Origin: Klenkia sesuvii
GTDB taxonomy: Bacteria; Actinomycetota; Actinomycetes; Mycobacteriales; Geodermatophilaceae
Direction of reading: 5' to 3'
Length of the DNA stretch: 64,000 bases
Assembly (NCBI RefSeq): GCF_037083825.1
Contig: NZ_JBAPLU010000010.1
Location: 1 to 64,000 of the forward strand
The position numbers and the translations under genes are program-made. Shown in pieces: positions 53,279 to 61,699 of this stretch. The notes under the pieces were generated by a model, which saw only the letters and a program-made list of their open reading frames with translations, did no database searches and had not been told where the DNA came from. Within the stretch, counting starts at the first letter, position 1. Every line of letters begins with the position of its first letter.

Positions 53279-54268
53279 ATGACGCACGCGCTCGACCCCA
53301 CCGCGCCCGGGCGACCGGCGCCGGCCGGCCTGCCCGACGCGTTCGCCGACGTCACCCGCTCCGACGCCGCGCTCCGTGCGTTCCTGCACGGCCTGCCCGG
53401 GGTCGACCAGGTCGGCGCCGAGGCCCGCGCCGCCCAGCTGGGCACCCGGTCGATCAAGACCACGGCGAAGGCCTGGGCGGTCGACACCGCCATCTCGATG
53501 GTCGACCTCACCACCCTCGAGGGCGCCGACACCCCCGGCCGGGTCCGGTCGCTGGCCGCCAAGGCCCGCCGTCCCGACCCCGCCGACGACAGCTGCCCCC
53601 AGGTCGCCGCGGTCTGCGTCTACGGCGACCTGGCCGGAGTGGCCCGCGACGCCCTGACCGGCACCGGCATCCACACCGCCGCGGTGGCCACCGCCTTTCC
53701 GTCGGGCCGGGCCAGCCGTGAGGTCAAGCTCGCCGACGTCCGGGACGCCGTGGCGAACGGTGCCGACGAGATCGACATGGTCATCGACCGCGGTGCGTTC
53801 CTCGCCGGCCGCTACCTCGACGTGTTCGAGGAGGTCGTGGCGGTCAAGGAGGCCTGCGGGTCCGCGCACCTCAAGGTGATCCTCGAGACCGGCGAGCTGC
53901 GCACCTACGACGCCGTCCGCCGGGCGTCGTGGCTGGCGATGCTGGCGGGCGGGGACTTCATCAAGACCTCCACCGGCAAGGTCTCCCCCGCCGCCACCCT
54001 GCCGGTCTGCCTGGTCATGCTCGAGGCGGTGCGCGACTTCCGCGCCGCCACCGGCACGCAGGTCGGGGTCAAGCCCGCCGGCGGCATCCGGACGACGAAG
54101 GACGCCGTCAAGCACCTCGTGATGATCAACGAGGTCGTCGGCCCCGACTGGCTCACCCCCGACTGGTTCCGCTTCGGCGCCTCCAGCCTGCTCGACGACC
54201 TGCTCCTGCAGCGGCAGAAGCTCCGCACCGGCCACTACTCCGGCCCCGACCACGTGAGCGTCGTGTAG
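53279..54268 (+). CDS. deoC: Deoxyribose-phosphate aldolase DeoC
   Basis: 329 residues, longer than the ~220-260-residue DeoC of E. coli and Bacillus, with an extra N-terminal part. The core carries VCVYGDLAG, VATAFPSGRAS, EIDMVIDRG, LKVILETGEL, the Schiff-base Lys in DFIKTSTGK, and GVKPAGGIR. It cleaves deoxyribose-5-phosphate to acetaldehyde and glyceraldehyde-3-phosphate. GGAG lies about 10 nt before ATG 53279. The following aldehyde dehydrogenase starts immediately after its stop and could oxidise the acetaldehyde. Confidence 0.95.
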   Translation: MTHALDPTAPGRPAPAGLPDAFADVTRSDAALRAFLHGLPGVDQVGAEARAAQLGTRSIKTTAKAWAVDTAISMVDLTTLEGADTPGRVRSLAAKARRPDPADDSCPQVAAVCVYGDLAGVARDALTGTGIHTAAVATAFPSGRASREVKLADVRDAVANGADEIDMVIDRGAFLAGRYLDVFEEVVAVKEACGSAHLKVILETGELRTYDAVRRASWLAMLAGGDFIKTSTGKVSPAATLPVCLVMLEAVRDFRAATGTQVGVKPAGGIRTTKDAVKHLVMINEVVGPDWLTPDWFRFGASSLLDDLLLQRQKLRTGHYSGPDHVSVV

Positions 54269-55705
54269 ATGACCGTCTTCGAGTACGCCCCCGCCCCCGA
54301 GTCCCGCTCGGTCGTCACCCTGCGGTCGCGCTACGGCCTGTTCGTCGACGGCGAGTTCACCGACGGCGGCGGCGAGCCGCTGCAGACGGTGAACCCGGCC
54401 ACCGAGGAGGTCCTCGGCGAGGTCGCGGTCGGCATCGACGCCGACGTCGACCGCGCCGTGCGCTCCGCCCGCCGCGCCTTCACCCGCGTGTGGGGCCCGA
54501 TGCGTCCGGCCGACCGCGGCAAGTACCTGTTCCGCATCGCCCGGCTGCTGCAGGAGCGGGCCAGGGAGTTCGCCGTCCTGGAGACCCTCGACAACGGCAA
54601 GCCCATCACCGAGTCGCGCGACGTCGACGTCCCGCTGGCCGCGGCGCACTTCTTCCACCACGCGGGCTGGGCCGACAAGCTCGAGCACGTCGGCCTGGGT
54701 GCCGCCCCCCGTCCGCACGGCGTGGCCGGCCAGGTCATCCCCTGGAACTTCCCGCTGCTCATGCTCGCCTGGAAGGTCGCCCCGGCGCTGGCGGCGGGCA
54801 ACACCGTGGTGCTCAAGCCCGCCGAGACCACCCCGCTGACCGCGCTGCTGTTCGCCGAGGTCTGCCAGCAGGCCGACCTGCCCCCGGGCGTGGTCAACAT
54901 CGTGACCGGCGCCGGCGACACCGGCCGCGCCGTGGTCGAGCACGCCGACGTCGACAAGGTCGCCTTCACCGGGTCCACCGAGGTGGGCAAGCAGATCGCC
55001 CGCGCCGTCGCCGGCACCCGCAAGGTGCTGACCCTGGAGCTGGGCGGGAAGGCGGCCAACATCGTCTTCGACGACGCCCCGGTCGACGAAGCCGTCGAGG
55101 GCATCGTCCGCGGCATCTTCTTCAACCAGGGCCACGTGTGCTGCGCCGGCTCCCGGCTCCTGGTCCAGGAGTCGGTGCACGACGAGGTGGTCGCCGCCCT
55201 GCAGCGGCGCATGGGCACGCTGCGGGTCGGCGACCCGCTGGACAAGAACACCGACGTCGGGGCCATCAACTCCGCCGAGCAGCTGGCCCGCATCCGCGAG
55301 CTGGTGAGCATCGGCGAGGCCGAGGGCGCGCAGGTGTGGCAGCCCGCGGGCGACCTGCCCGAGCGCGGCCACTGGTTCAAGCCCACCGTGTTCACCGACG
55401 TCACCCCCGCCCACCGCATCGCCCGCGACGAGGTGTTCGGCCCGGTGCTGTCGGTGCTCACCTTCCGCACCCCCGACGAGGCCGTCGCCAAGGCGAACAA
55501 CACCACGTACGGGCTGTCGGCCGGCATCTGGTCGGAGAAGGGCTCGCGCATCCTGTCGGTCGCGAACCAGCTGCGCGCCGGGGTCGTGTGGGCCAACACG
55601 TTCAACCAGTTCGACCCGACGTCGCCGTTCGGTGGCTACAAGCAGTCCGGCTACGGGCGCGAGGGCGGCCGGTTGGGCATGCGCGCCTACCTGAAGGAGT
55701 CCTGA
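54269..55705 (+). CDS. Aldehyde dehydrogenase
   Basis: 478 residues with full ALDH motifs: IPWNFPLLMLAWK, KPAETTPL, FTGSTEVGKQI, LELGGKAANIVF (general-base Glu), and the catalytic Cys in QGHVCCAGSRL. FGPVLSVL and FGGYKQSGYGREGG complete it. It oxidises an aldehyde to the acid with NAD+. It begins at the base following the deoC stop, so it likely handles the acetaldehyde that DeoC makes. Its stop overlaps the next start by 1 nt. Confidence 0.95.
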   Translation: MTVFEYAPAPESRSVVTLRSRYGLFVDGEFTDGGGEPLQTVNPATEEVLGEVAVGIDADVDRAVRSARRAFTRVWGPMRPADRGKYLFRIARLLQERAREFAVLETLDNGKPITESRDVDVPLAAAHFFHHAGWADKLEHVGLGAAPRPHGVAGQVIPWNFPLLMLAWKVAPALAAGNTVVLKPAETTPLTALLFAEVCQQADLPPGVVNIVTGAGDTGRAVVEHADVDKVAFTGSTEVGKQIARAVAGTRKVLTLELGGKAANIVFDDAPVDEAVEGIVRGIFFNQGHVCCAGSRLLVQESVHDEVVAALQRRMGTLRVGDPLDKNTDVGAINSAEQLARIRELVSIGEAEGAQVWQPAGDLPERGHWFKPTVFTDVTPAHRIARDEVFGPVLSVLTFRTPDEAVAKANNTTYGLSAGIWSEKGSRILSVANQLRAGVVWANTFNQFDPTSPFGGYKQSGYGREGGRLGMRAYLKES

Positions 55706-56568
55706 TGAGCGACCGTCTGCAGGTGCGCAAGACCTACAAGCTGTACGTGGGCGGGAAGTTCCCCCGGTCGGAGTCCGGCCGCACCTTCGAGGTGACCGAT
55801 GCCCGGGGCCGCTTCGTCGCCAACGCCGCGCACGCCTCCCGCAAGGACGCCCGCGACGCCGTCGTGGCCGCCCGGGGGGCCTTCGCCGGCTGGTCGGGGA
55901 CCACCGCGTACAACCGGGGTCAGGTGCTGTACCGGGTGGCCGAGGTGATGGAGGGCCGCGCTGCCCAGTTCGCCGAGGAGGTCGCCGCCGGCGAGGGGCT
56001 GAGCGACGGCAAGGCGCGGGCCGCGGTCGACGCCGCGATCGACCGGTGGGTCTGGTACGCCGGGTGGACCGACAAGTTGGCCGCCGTCCTGGGCGGCACC
56101 AACCCGGTCGCCGGCCCCTACTTCGACTTCTCCGTCCCCGAGCCTACCGGCGTGGTCGCCGTGCTGGCTCCCCAGCGCTCGTCGCTGCTGGGCCTGGTCA
56201 GCGTGCTGGCCCCGGTGCTGGCCACCGGCTGCACGGCCGTGGTGGTCAGCTCCGCCCAGCGCCCGCTGCCGGCGATCACGCTGTCGGAGGTGCTGGCGAC
56301 CTCCGACATCCCCGGCGGGGTGGCCAACCTGCTCACCGGCGACGCCGCCGAGATCGGCCCGTGGCTGGCCGAGCACGCCGACGTCGACGGCATCGACCTC
56401 TGCGGTGCCGGGGCGACGGCCATGGAGCTCGAGCGCTCGGCCGCCGGCACGCTGAAGCGGGTGCTCCGCGCGCCCGCCGAGGAGCCCGACTGGACCGCCG
56501 ACCCCGGCCTGTCCCGGATGACCCCGTTCCTGGAGACCAAAACAGTCTGGCACCCGATCGGCGCGTGA
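55705..56568 (+). CDS. Short aldehyde dehydrogenase-like protein lacking the catalytic domain
   Basis: 287 residues covering only the N-terminal, NAD-binding-type part of an ALDH: KLYVGGKFPRSESGRTFEVTD, WAGW-like FAGWSGTTAYNRGQVLYRVAEVME, and VAVLAPQRSSLLGLVS. The APQRSS segment replaces the usual PWNFP, and the catalytic Cys half and ELGGK motif are absent. It ends in VWHPIGA. It is not a remnant, since the frame is open and it overlaps the full ALDH by 1 nt. It may be a structural or regulatory partner of that enzyme. Confidence 0.75.
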   Translation: MSDRLQVRKTYKLYVGGKFPRSESGRTFEVTDARGRFVANAAHASRKDARDAVVAARGAFAGWSGTTAYNRGQVLYRVAEVMEGRAAQFAEEVAAGEGLSDGKARAAVDAAIDRWVWYAGWTDKLAAVLGGTNPVAGPYFDFSVPEPTGVVAVLAPQRSSLLGLVSVLAPVLATGCTAVVVSSAQRPLPAITLSEVLATSDIPGGVANLLTGDAAEIGPWLAEHADVDGIDLCGAGATAMELERSAAGTLKRVLRAPAEEPDWTADPGLSRMTPFLETKTVWHPIGA

Positions 56569-56657
56569 GGCCCCCTCGCAGGGGCCCGGGCCGAGGAACG
56601 AGGTCCGGGGGGCGAGGGGGTCCTTCTGCTGGCACCCGATCGGCGCGTGAGGCCCCC
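56547..56657. repeat. 29-bp direct repeat duplicating the 3' end of the short ALDH gene
   Basis: The 29 bases at 56547-56575 recur exactly at 56629-56657, 82 bp apart. They encode the last residues and stop of the short ALDH protein plus the following CCCCC. Between the copies are GC-rich inverted segments, GGCCCCCTCGC at 56569-56579 and GCGAGGGGGTCC at about 56612-56623, able to form a terminator-like structure. It looks like a small duplication of the gene end. Confidence 0.7.
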
Positions 56658-56674
56658 ACCGCTGTCGGGCGAGG

Positions 56675-57199
56675 TCAACGCCGCGCGAGGGACTCCAGGA
56701 GGGCGACCAGGGGCCCGTCGTCGCCGGTACCGGGCAGCCCAGTGAGACTCTCCAGGTACAGGCCGTCGCCGGCCAGGCGAACCAGGCGGGCGACCACCGG
56801 GTCGGCGATCAGGTCCTCCAGGGCGCTGGTCCAGCCCCGCTCGACGTCGGCGATCGCCGCGCGGGCGGCCGGCTGACCGGTGCCGGCCAGCCCCAGCACG
56901 GCCTGGTAGGTGCGGCCGATGCCGGCCTCCTCCTCGCTGGTCGCCGTGCGCACCCAGTAGGCCACCGGACCCTCGGGTGCTGCCCGCAGCCGCTCGACGT
57001 CCTCGGCGGCGCGCTGGCGCAACCGGCCGGCCAGGCCGTCGAGCAGCGCCTCCTTGCTCGGGAAGTGGTAGAGCAGGCCGCCCTTGGAGACGCCGGCGGC
57101 CTCGGCCACGGCGTCGAGGGTGACGGTCGCCCCCGCCCCGTCCACCAGCAGGCCCTCGTAGGCGTCCAGCACGCGGTCGCGGTTCGACGGTCTCGCCAT
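56675..57199 (-). CDS. TetR-family regulator
   Basis: 174 residues. An N-terminal HTH (about 5-50) reads RDRVLDAYEGLLVDGAGATVTLDAVAEAAGVSKGGLLYHFPSKEALL, with the TetR GGLLYHFPSKE signature. A ligand-binding C-terminal domain follows. It is divergent from an MFS transporter with only 51 nt between them and a perfect dyad at 57210-57229, so it probably represses both genes. The ligand is unknown. Confidence 0.92.
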   Translation of the reverse strand: MARPSNRDRVLDAYEGLLVDGAGATVTLDAVAEAAGVSKGGLLYHFPSKEALLDGLAGRLRQRAAEDVERLRAAPEGPVAYWVRTATSEEEAGIGRTYQAVLGLAGTGQPAARAAIADVERGWTSALEDLIADPVVARLVRLAGDGLYLESLTGLPGTGDDGPLVALLESLARR

Positions 57200-57209
57200 G
57201 GTGAGTTAC

Positions 57210-57229
57210 TGTACCAGCCAGACGGTACA
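57210..57229. promoter_or_regulatory. TetR operator in the divergent TetR/MFS promoter
   Basis: TGTACC at 57210-57215 and GGTACA at 57224-57229 form a perfect 6-bp dyad with an 8-nt centre. On the plus strand TACATT (57226-57231) is a possible -10 with GAGTTA 17 nt upstream. On the minus strand TACAGT has GGGTTA 17 nt upstream. The operator therefore overlaps both promoters symmetrically. Confidence 0.7.
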
Positions 57230-57250
57230 TTAACCCTGGAACGAGGAACC

Positions 57251-58795
57251 ATGAGCACGACCACGCCCACCCCGACGCAGGCCCCCCGGGCCGGCCGACG
57301 CGAGTGGGCCGGCCTGGCCGCCCTGATGCTCCCGGTGCTGCTGGTCGCCGTCGACGGCACGGTGCTCACCTTCGCGGTGCCCTCCATCGCGGCCGCGCTG
57401 ACCCCCAGCAGCACCGGGCTGCTCTGGGCGGTCGACGTCTACCCGCTCGTGCTGGCCGGCCTGCTGGTCACCGCGGGCTCGCTCGGTGACCGGTTCGGCC
57501 GTCGCCGCATGCTGCTCGTCGGGGCCACCGGGTTCGGTGCGGCCTCGGCCCTGGCCGCGTTCTCCCCCTCCATCGGCTGGTTGGTCGCCGCACGCGCCCT
57601 GCAGGGCGTCTTCGGCGCGGCCCTGATGCCCTCCACGCTCTCGCTGCTGCGCAACCTGTTCCTGGACGGGCAGCAGCGGCGCCTGGCCATCGCCGTCTGG
57701 GCGGCCGGGTTCTCCGGTGGCGCGGCCCTCGGCCCGGTGGTCGGCGGCTTCCTGCTCGAGCGGTTCTGGTGGGGTTCGGTGTTCCTCATCAACGTGCCGG
57801 TGCTGGTCCTGCTGCTGGTGGCCGGGCGCCTCCTGCTCCCCGAGTCGCGCGCACCGCAGCCGGGCCCGCTCGACGTCGTGAGCGTCGTCCTGTCGCTGGC
57901 GACCATGCTGCCGCTGGTCTACGCGGTGAAGAAGCTGGCCGGCAGCGGCCTGGCCCCCCTGCCGGTCGCCGCGGCCGCGGTGGGGCTGGTCGCCGGCACC
58001 GTGTTCGTCCGGCGGCAGCTCCACCGCAGCCATCCCCTGCTCGACCTCTCCCTCTTCCGCTCCCGGGTGGTGCGGGCCGCGATCAGCGCCAACCTGCTCA
58101 GCATCGCGGCCTTCGGCGGCCTGCTGCTCATCGCCTCGCAGTACCTGCAGCTCGTGCTGGGCGCCACGCCGATGGAGGCCGGTCTCGTGCTGGTGCCGGG
58201 GCTGGCCGCGGCCGTCGTGGCCGGGCTGCTCGCCGTCCCGCTGAGCCGCCGGGTGCCGGTGCGGGCCCTGGTGGTGGTCGGTCTGCTGCTGGGCGCCGCC
58301 GGGTTCGCCCTGGCCACCCAGCTGGGCACCGGGACGACGGCCGCCACCGTCGTCCTGGCCTTCGTGCTGGTCGCCGCGGGCGCCGGGTTGGCCGAGACGC
58401 TGACCAACGACGCCATCCTCACCGCCGCCCCGGCCGAGCGGGCCGGGCAGGCCAGCGCGGTCAGCGAGACGGCCTACGAGCTCGGCACCGGTCTGGGCGT
58501 CGCGGTGTTCGGCAGCGTGCTCGCCGCGGTCTACACCGCGCAGCTGACCTTGCCCGCCGGGCTCGACGCCGGGCAGGTCGCCGCCGTGCAGACCCTCGGC
58601 GGGGCGCTCGACGTCGCCGGCGGCCTGCCCGGCGACGCCGCCGCCGCGCTGGCCGACAGCGCCCGGGCCGCCTTCGCCGGCGCCACCGACACCAGCGCGG
58701 TCATCGGCCTGGGCGTGATGCTCGCCGCCGCGGCCGTGGTGTCGACGGTGTGGCGGGCACCGCGGGCGGCGGACGGCGAAGACCCGCGCGGCTGA
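57251..58795 (+). CDS. MFS multidrug exporter (DHA2/14-TMS type)
   Basis: 514 residues with about 14 membrane helices. It has LLVAVDGTVLTFAVPSIAAAL in TM1 (DHA2 motif D1-like), GSLGDRFGRRRMLL (MFS motif A), and GFSGGAALGPVVGGFLLE (motif C of antiporters). It probably exports drugs or related compounds using proton motive force. GAGGAA lies 4 nt before ATG 57251. The adjacent TetR and shared operator suggest ligand-induced expression. Confidence 0.92.
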   Translation: MSTTTPTPTQAPRAGRREWAGLAALMLPVLLVAVDGTVLTFAVPSIAAALTPSSTGLLWAVDVYPLVLAGLLVTAGSLGDRFGRRRMLLVGATGFGAASALAAFSPSIGWLVAARALQGVFGAALMPSTLSLLRNLFLDGQQRRLAIAVWAAGFSGGAALGPVVGGFLLERFWWGSVFLINVPVLVLLLVAGRLLLPESRAPQPGPLDVVSVVLSLATMLPLVYAVKKLAGSGLAPLPVAAAAVGLVAGTVFVRRQLHRSHPLLDLSLFRSRVVRAAISANLLSIAAFGGLLLIASQYLQLVLGATPMEAGLVLVPGLAAAVVAGLLAVPLSRRVPVRALVVVGLLLGAAGFALATQLGTGTTAATVVLAFVLVAAGAGLAETLTNDAILTAAPAERAGQASAVSETAYELGTGLGVAVFGSVLAAVYTAQLTLPAGLDAGQVAAVQTLGGALDVAGGLPGDAAAALADSARAAFAGATDTSAVIGLGVMLAAAAVVSTVWRAPRAADGEDPRG

Positions 58796-58823
58796 TCCCG
58801 GGGCCAGAGGGCAGGATGTGCCC

Positions 58824-60224
58824 GTGGCCAGGCCGAGCATCGTCCCCATCGCCCTCACCCTCGACGACCGCACGGGCTACACCCTGTGGGCCCCGCCGTG
58901 GGAGGAGGACGGCGAGGAGTGGCAGGCGTTCCTCGGCAACTCCGAGGGCGAGACCGCCGTCGTGCACCTGTTCCCCACCCCGGCCGCGCTGGCCGCCTAC
59001 TGCCGCACCAGCACCGACCACGACTTGGCCGACCATCCGGTGTGGCCGGTGGTCGCCGGGCTGGGCGCTGCCGACGTCACCCCCGACGACGACCACCGCT
59101 ACGACCTCGACGGCGTGTACGACGTCGTCGCCGACAACCCCGACCGCTGGGCGGTCGAGGAGCTCGCCGCCACCTTCGAGATGACCGGCCGCCTCGCCGA
59201 GTGCTGCGACACCGCCCCCGACGACGAGGACGACGACGAGGACGAGACCGCGTTCGAGTCCGTCGCCGAGCTCATGGCCGCCCCCGAGGTCGCCATGCTC
59301 GGGCTGGGCATCGACGCCTTCGTGGGCCGCGCCGGCGAGGAGGCGTGGATCCGGCTCGGCGGCACGGTCGACGAGCTGTGGGAGGACGTCCTCGAGGAGC
59401 TCGAGGAGCACCTGGACTGGACCGGGGCCGGCACCGTCGACCCCGACGACTACCCGCCGGCCGCCGAGTCCGCGGCGGTGGTCGACGACGGCGCCGACCT
59501 GGACGACGCGGACGTGGACGACGCCGTCCCGGACACCGCAGCCCCGGACGACGCCGACGAGACGGGTGCCCGCGACGACACCCGGGGCGACGACACCGCC
59601 GCCGCAGCGGTGCCCACGAGCACCATCAGCAGCTCGAGCCGCCTGTCTGCCGACCCGGCTGCGGTGGCCGCGGCGGCCGGCTTCTGGGAGGGCGTGGGCA
59701 TCCTGCCCGTCGAGGTGGTGGTGCCCGAGGGCGCGGGCCTGACGCTGCGCTGCTACGTCGAGGACGCCGCGCGGTTCCTCGGCGCCGACCGGGAGGTGTT
59801 CCTGTTCCACACCCCGGCCGAGCTCACCGCGTTCGTGCGGGGCGAGGAGGACCACGACCTGACCGAGATCGCCTCCTGGCCCGAGGTCGCCGAGACCGGC
59901 ACCACCCCGCTGCCCGTGGACCAGGACCGGTACGACCTCGTCGAGGTGGCCGACGTCCTGGCCGAGGTGGCCGACGGCGCCGCCGGGCTGGTCGACCACA
60001 GCGTGCTGGTGCAGCCCGTCGAGGGCGTGCGCGACCTCGCCGAGTACGCCGGCCTCACCCGGGTCGAGGAGCTGCTGGGCACCGGCACACCCCTGGGCCA
60101 GGCGGTCGCCCGCGCCGAGCGCGACCCCCGTGCCGCACTGCGCGCCGAGGACGCCGCGCGCCTCACCGGCCCGTGGGACGAGCTGGTCGGCGAGGTCAGC
60201 GCCGCGCTGGTGTTCCGCGACTGA
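58824..60224 (+). CDS. Acidic conserved protein with an internal duplication (Rv3311-like by position)
   Basis: 466 residues with no signal peptide, strongly acidic. A domain at about residues 6-103 contains VHLFPTPAALAAY, DHDLAD, WPVVAG, and DDDHRYDLDGVYDVV. A second domain at about 293-382 repeats the same plan: VFLFHTPAELTAF, DHDLTE, WPEVAE, and VDQDRYDLVEVADVL. An Asp/Glu/Ala-rich linker (about 128-260) joins them. The start is taken as GTG 58824 with AGGA 7 nt upstream; GTG 58818 is an alternative. By memory its position matches mycobacterial Rv3311. The function is unknown. Confidence 0.8.
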   Translation: MARPSIVPIALTLDDRTGYTLWAPPWEEDGEEWQAFLGNSEGETAVVHLFPTPAALAAYCRTSTDHDLADHPVWPVVAGLGAADVTPDDDHRYDLDGVYDVVADNPDRWAVEELAATFEMTGRLAECCDTAPDDEDDDEDETAFESVAELMAAPEVAMLGLGIDAFVGRAGEEAWIRLGGTVDELWEDVLEELEEHLDWTGAGTVDPDDYPPAAESAAVVDDGADLDDADVDDAVPDTAAPDDADETGARDDTRGDDTAAAAVPTSTISSSSRLSADPAAVAAAAGFWEGVGILPVEVVVPEGAGLTLRCYVEDAARFLGADREVFLFHTPAELTAFVRGEEDHDLTEIASWPEVAETGTTPLPVDQDRYDLVEVADVLAEVADGAAGLVDHSVLVQPVEGVRDLAEYAGLTRVEELLGTGTPLGQAVARAERDPRAALRAEDAARLTGPWDELVGEVSAALVFRD

Positions 60225-60230
60225 CCGCGC

Positions 60231-60929
60231 TCACCCCGCCACGGGGGTGCCGCTGCAGCCGTTCTCCCCCGGGACGAGGGTGATGCGCAGCCCCGGCAGG
60301 GTGAGCGGCCCACCGATCGTCGTGTCGGCCAGCAGGCCGCGGACCTCGACGATGTCCCCGGCGCTGGCGTCGATCGCCGTCCACCCCGGCTCCGTCGGTG
60401 CGCCCAGCGGGTTGGCCGCACCGGGCCGGGTGGTGACGTCGCTGGACGCGAGCCCGATCTGCACCACCCCGTCCAGGTTGATCCCCGAGCCCGAGCCGCG
60501 GAAGGACAGCAGGTCGATCTGCACGTCGGCGGCGGTGATCTCCTGGGTGGCCGGGTCGCCGTCGCCGGCCTCGACCCGGATGGTCACCGGCCCGATGCCG
60601 GGCAACTGCTCGACCTGGGACAGGCACAGCCCGTCCATCCGCGCGGTGGCGAACCCCGCCCGCAGCACCGGGGTGGTGCGGGCTCCGCCGTCGGGGTCGG
60701 TGCGGGTCACCGGCACCATGGCGAAGGCCACGTCCTGGCCGCTGATCCGGCCGGTGCTGAACTCGGCCGTCCCGCCCTGGTAGACCACCGTGGCAGCCAG
60801 CACGTCCTGGGAGACGGCCACCACACCGGCGGCGAGGACACCCAGGCCGAGCACGGCAGCCGCCACCGACCGGCGCCAGCGGGTGCCGCCCACGAAGCTC
60901 TCGGGCAGCGCGGCGGCGTGGCCGCTCAT
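60231..60929 (-). CDS. DUF6230-like secreted protein (copy 3)
   Basis: 232 residues. The N-terminus carries the family-like GGTRWRRS segment, followed by a hydrophobic signal helix ending near QDVLAA. The mature domain has RMDGLCLSQVEQLPGIGPVTIRVEAG, TAADVQIDLL, and RPGAANPLGAPTEPG, then a C-terminal Cys. This layout fits the Streptomyces DUF6230 proteins, which are secreted and of unknown function. ATG 60929 overlaps the orphan gene's stop by 4 nt. It is the last gene of the array. Confidence 0.72.
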   Translation of the reverse strand: MSGHAAALPESFVGGTRWRRSVAAAVLGLGVLAAGVVAVSQDVLAATVVYQGGTAEFSTGRISGQDVAFAMVPVTRTDPDGGARTTPVLRAGFATARMDGLCLSQVEQLPGIGPVTIRVEAGDGDPATQEITAADVQIDLLSFRGSGSGINLDGVVQIGLASSDVTTRPGAANPLGAPTEPGWTAIDASAGDIVEVRGLLADTTIGGPLTLPGLRITLVPGENGCSGTPVAG

Positions 60930-61699
60930 GGGCCCACCGTCACGTCGGTGTCGGGCAGCCGGACCGAGTACTGCCCCTGGATGGGGCCGGTCTCGGCGGT
61001 GGTGACCACGTACCGGGCGTCCAGGGACATCCCGCAGCCGCGGACCGAGAGCGGGATCCAGTCGGTCGTGCCCAGGATTCCGTTGTCGACCCGGGTGTCG
61101 GACTCGCAGGTGAACACCGGGAGCAGCAGCAGGCTGAACTCGAAGCGCAGCAGGCTCTCGCCGGTGACCCACATGTCGGTGACGACGGTGGTGCCCGCAC
61201 TCCCCTGGCCGCCCAGCACCGCGTCGGCGTCCGGCGCGAGGGTCAGGGTGTAGCCGTTCCCGCCCACGGTCTGCAGGGTCACGTCCTGGGTCACCGCGAA
61301 CTCCCGGAACGTCAGGCGGTACAGCTGCTGGGTGGTGCCGTCCTGCAACCGGACGGTCTGCAGGCCCGACCGCGAGACCCCGGTGATCGACCACTTCTTG
61401 TCCCAGCAGGTGCGTCCGAAGATGCCGCACCGGGACGAGGCCGGGGGGATGGAGATGCGCAGCGTGACGCCGGACAGGCACGGCCGCAACTGGACGCCGG
61501 CGCGGGTGGTCAGGTCCGCCCGGTTGGCGTCGCCCGGGCCGCAGGTGGCCAGCCCGGGCGGTACGTCCACCGCTCCGGAGCTGGTCGGCCACCAGGTGGC
61601 GACCACCAGCAGCATCGTCAGGGCCAGCACCACGACCCGGCGCTGCCGATCGGCCGGGAGGACCAGACCGCCGTCACCGCGCCGAGTCGTGGTCAGCAT
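60926..61699 (-). CDS. Orphan secreted Cys-rich protein within the DUF6230/6114 array
   Basis: 257 residues. A single hydrophobic helix (about residues 22-44, VVVLALTMLLVVATWW) is followed by an extracellular domain with six cysteines (in LATCG, RPCLS, SRCGIFGRTC, FTCES, RGCGM), so disulfides are likely. No catalytic motif is evident. The start is ATG 61699, overlapping the upstream membrane gene by 26 nt. Its stop overlaps the next DUF6230-like start by 4 nt. I do not recognise the family. Its place inside the array suggests a shared surface complex. Confidence 0.65.
   Translation of the reverse strand: MLTTTRRGDGGLVLPADRQRRVVVLALTMLLVVATWWPTSSGAVDVPPGLATCGPGDANRADLTTRAGVQLRPCLSGVTLRISIPPASSRCGIFGRTCWDKKWSITGVSRSGLQTVRLQDGTTQQLYRLTFREFAVTQDVTLQTVGGNGYTLTLAPDADAVLGGQGSAGTTVVTDMWVTGESLLRFEFSLLLLPVFTCESDTRVDNGILGTTDWIPLSVRGCGMSLDARYVVTTAETGPIQGQYSVRLPDTDVTVGP

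Noticed and set aside
56569..56674. Mobile element remnant at the 29-bp repeat
   Set aside because: No transposase, terminal inverted repeats or target duplication pattern. The copies carry a gene end, so a local duplication is simpler.
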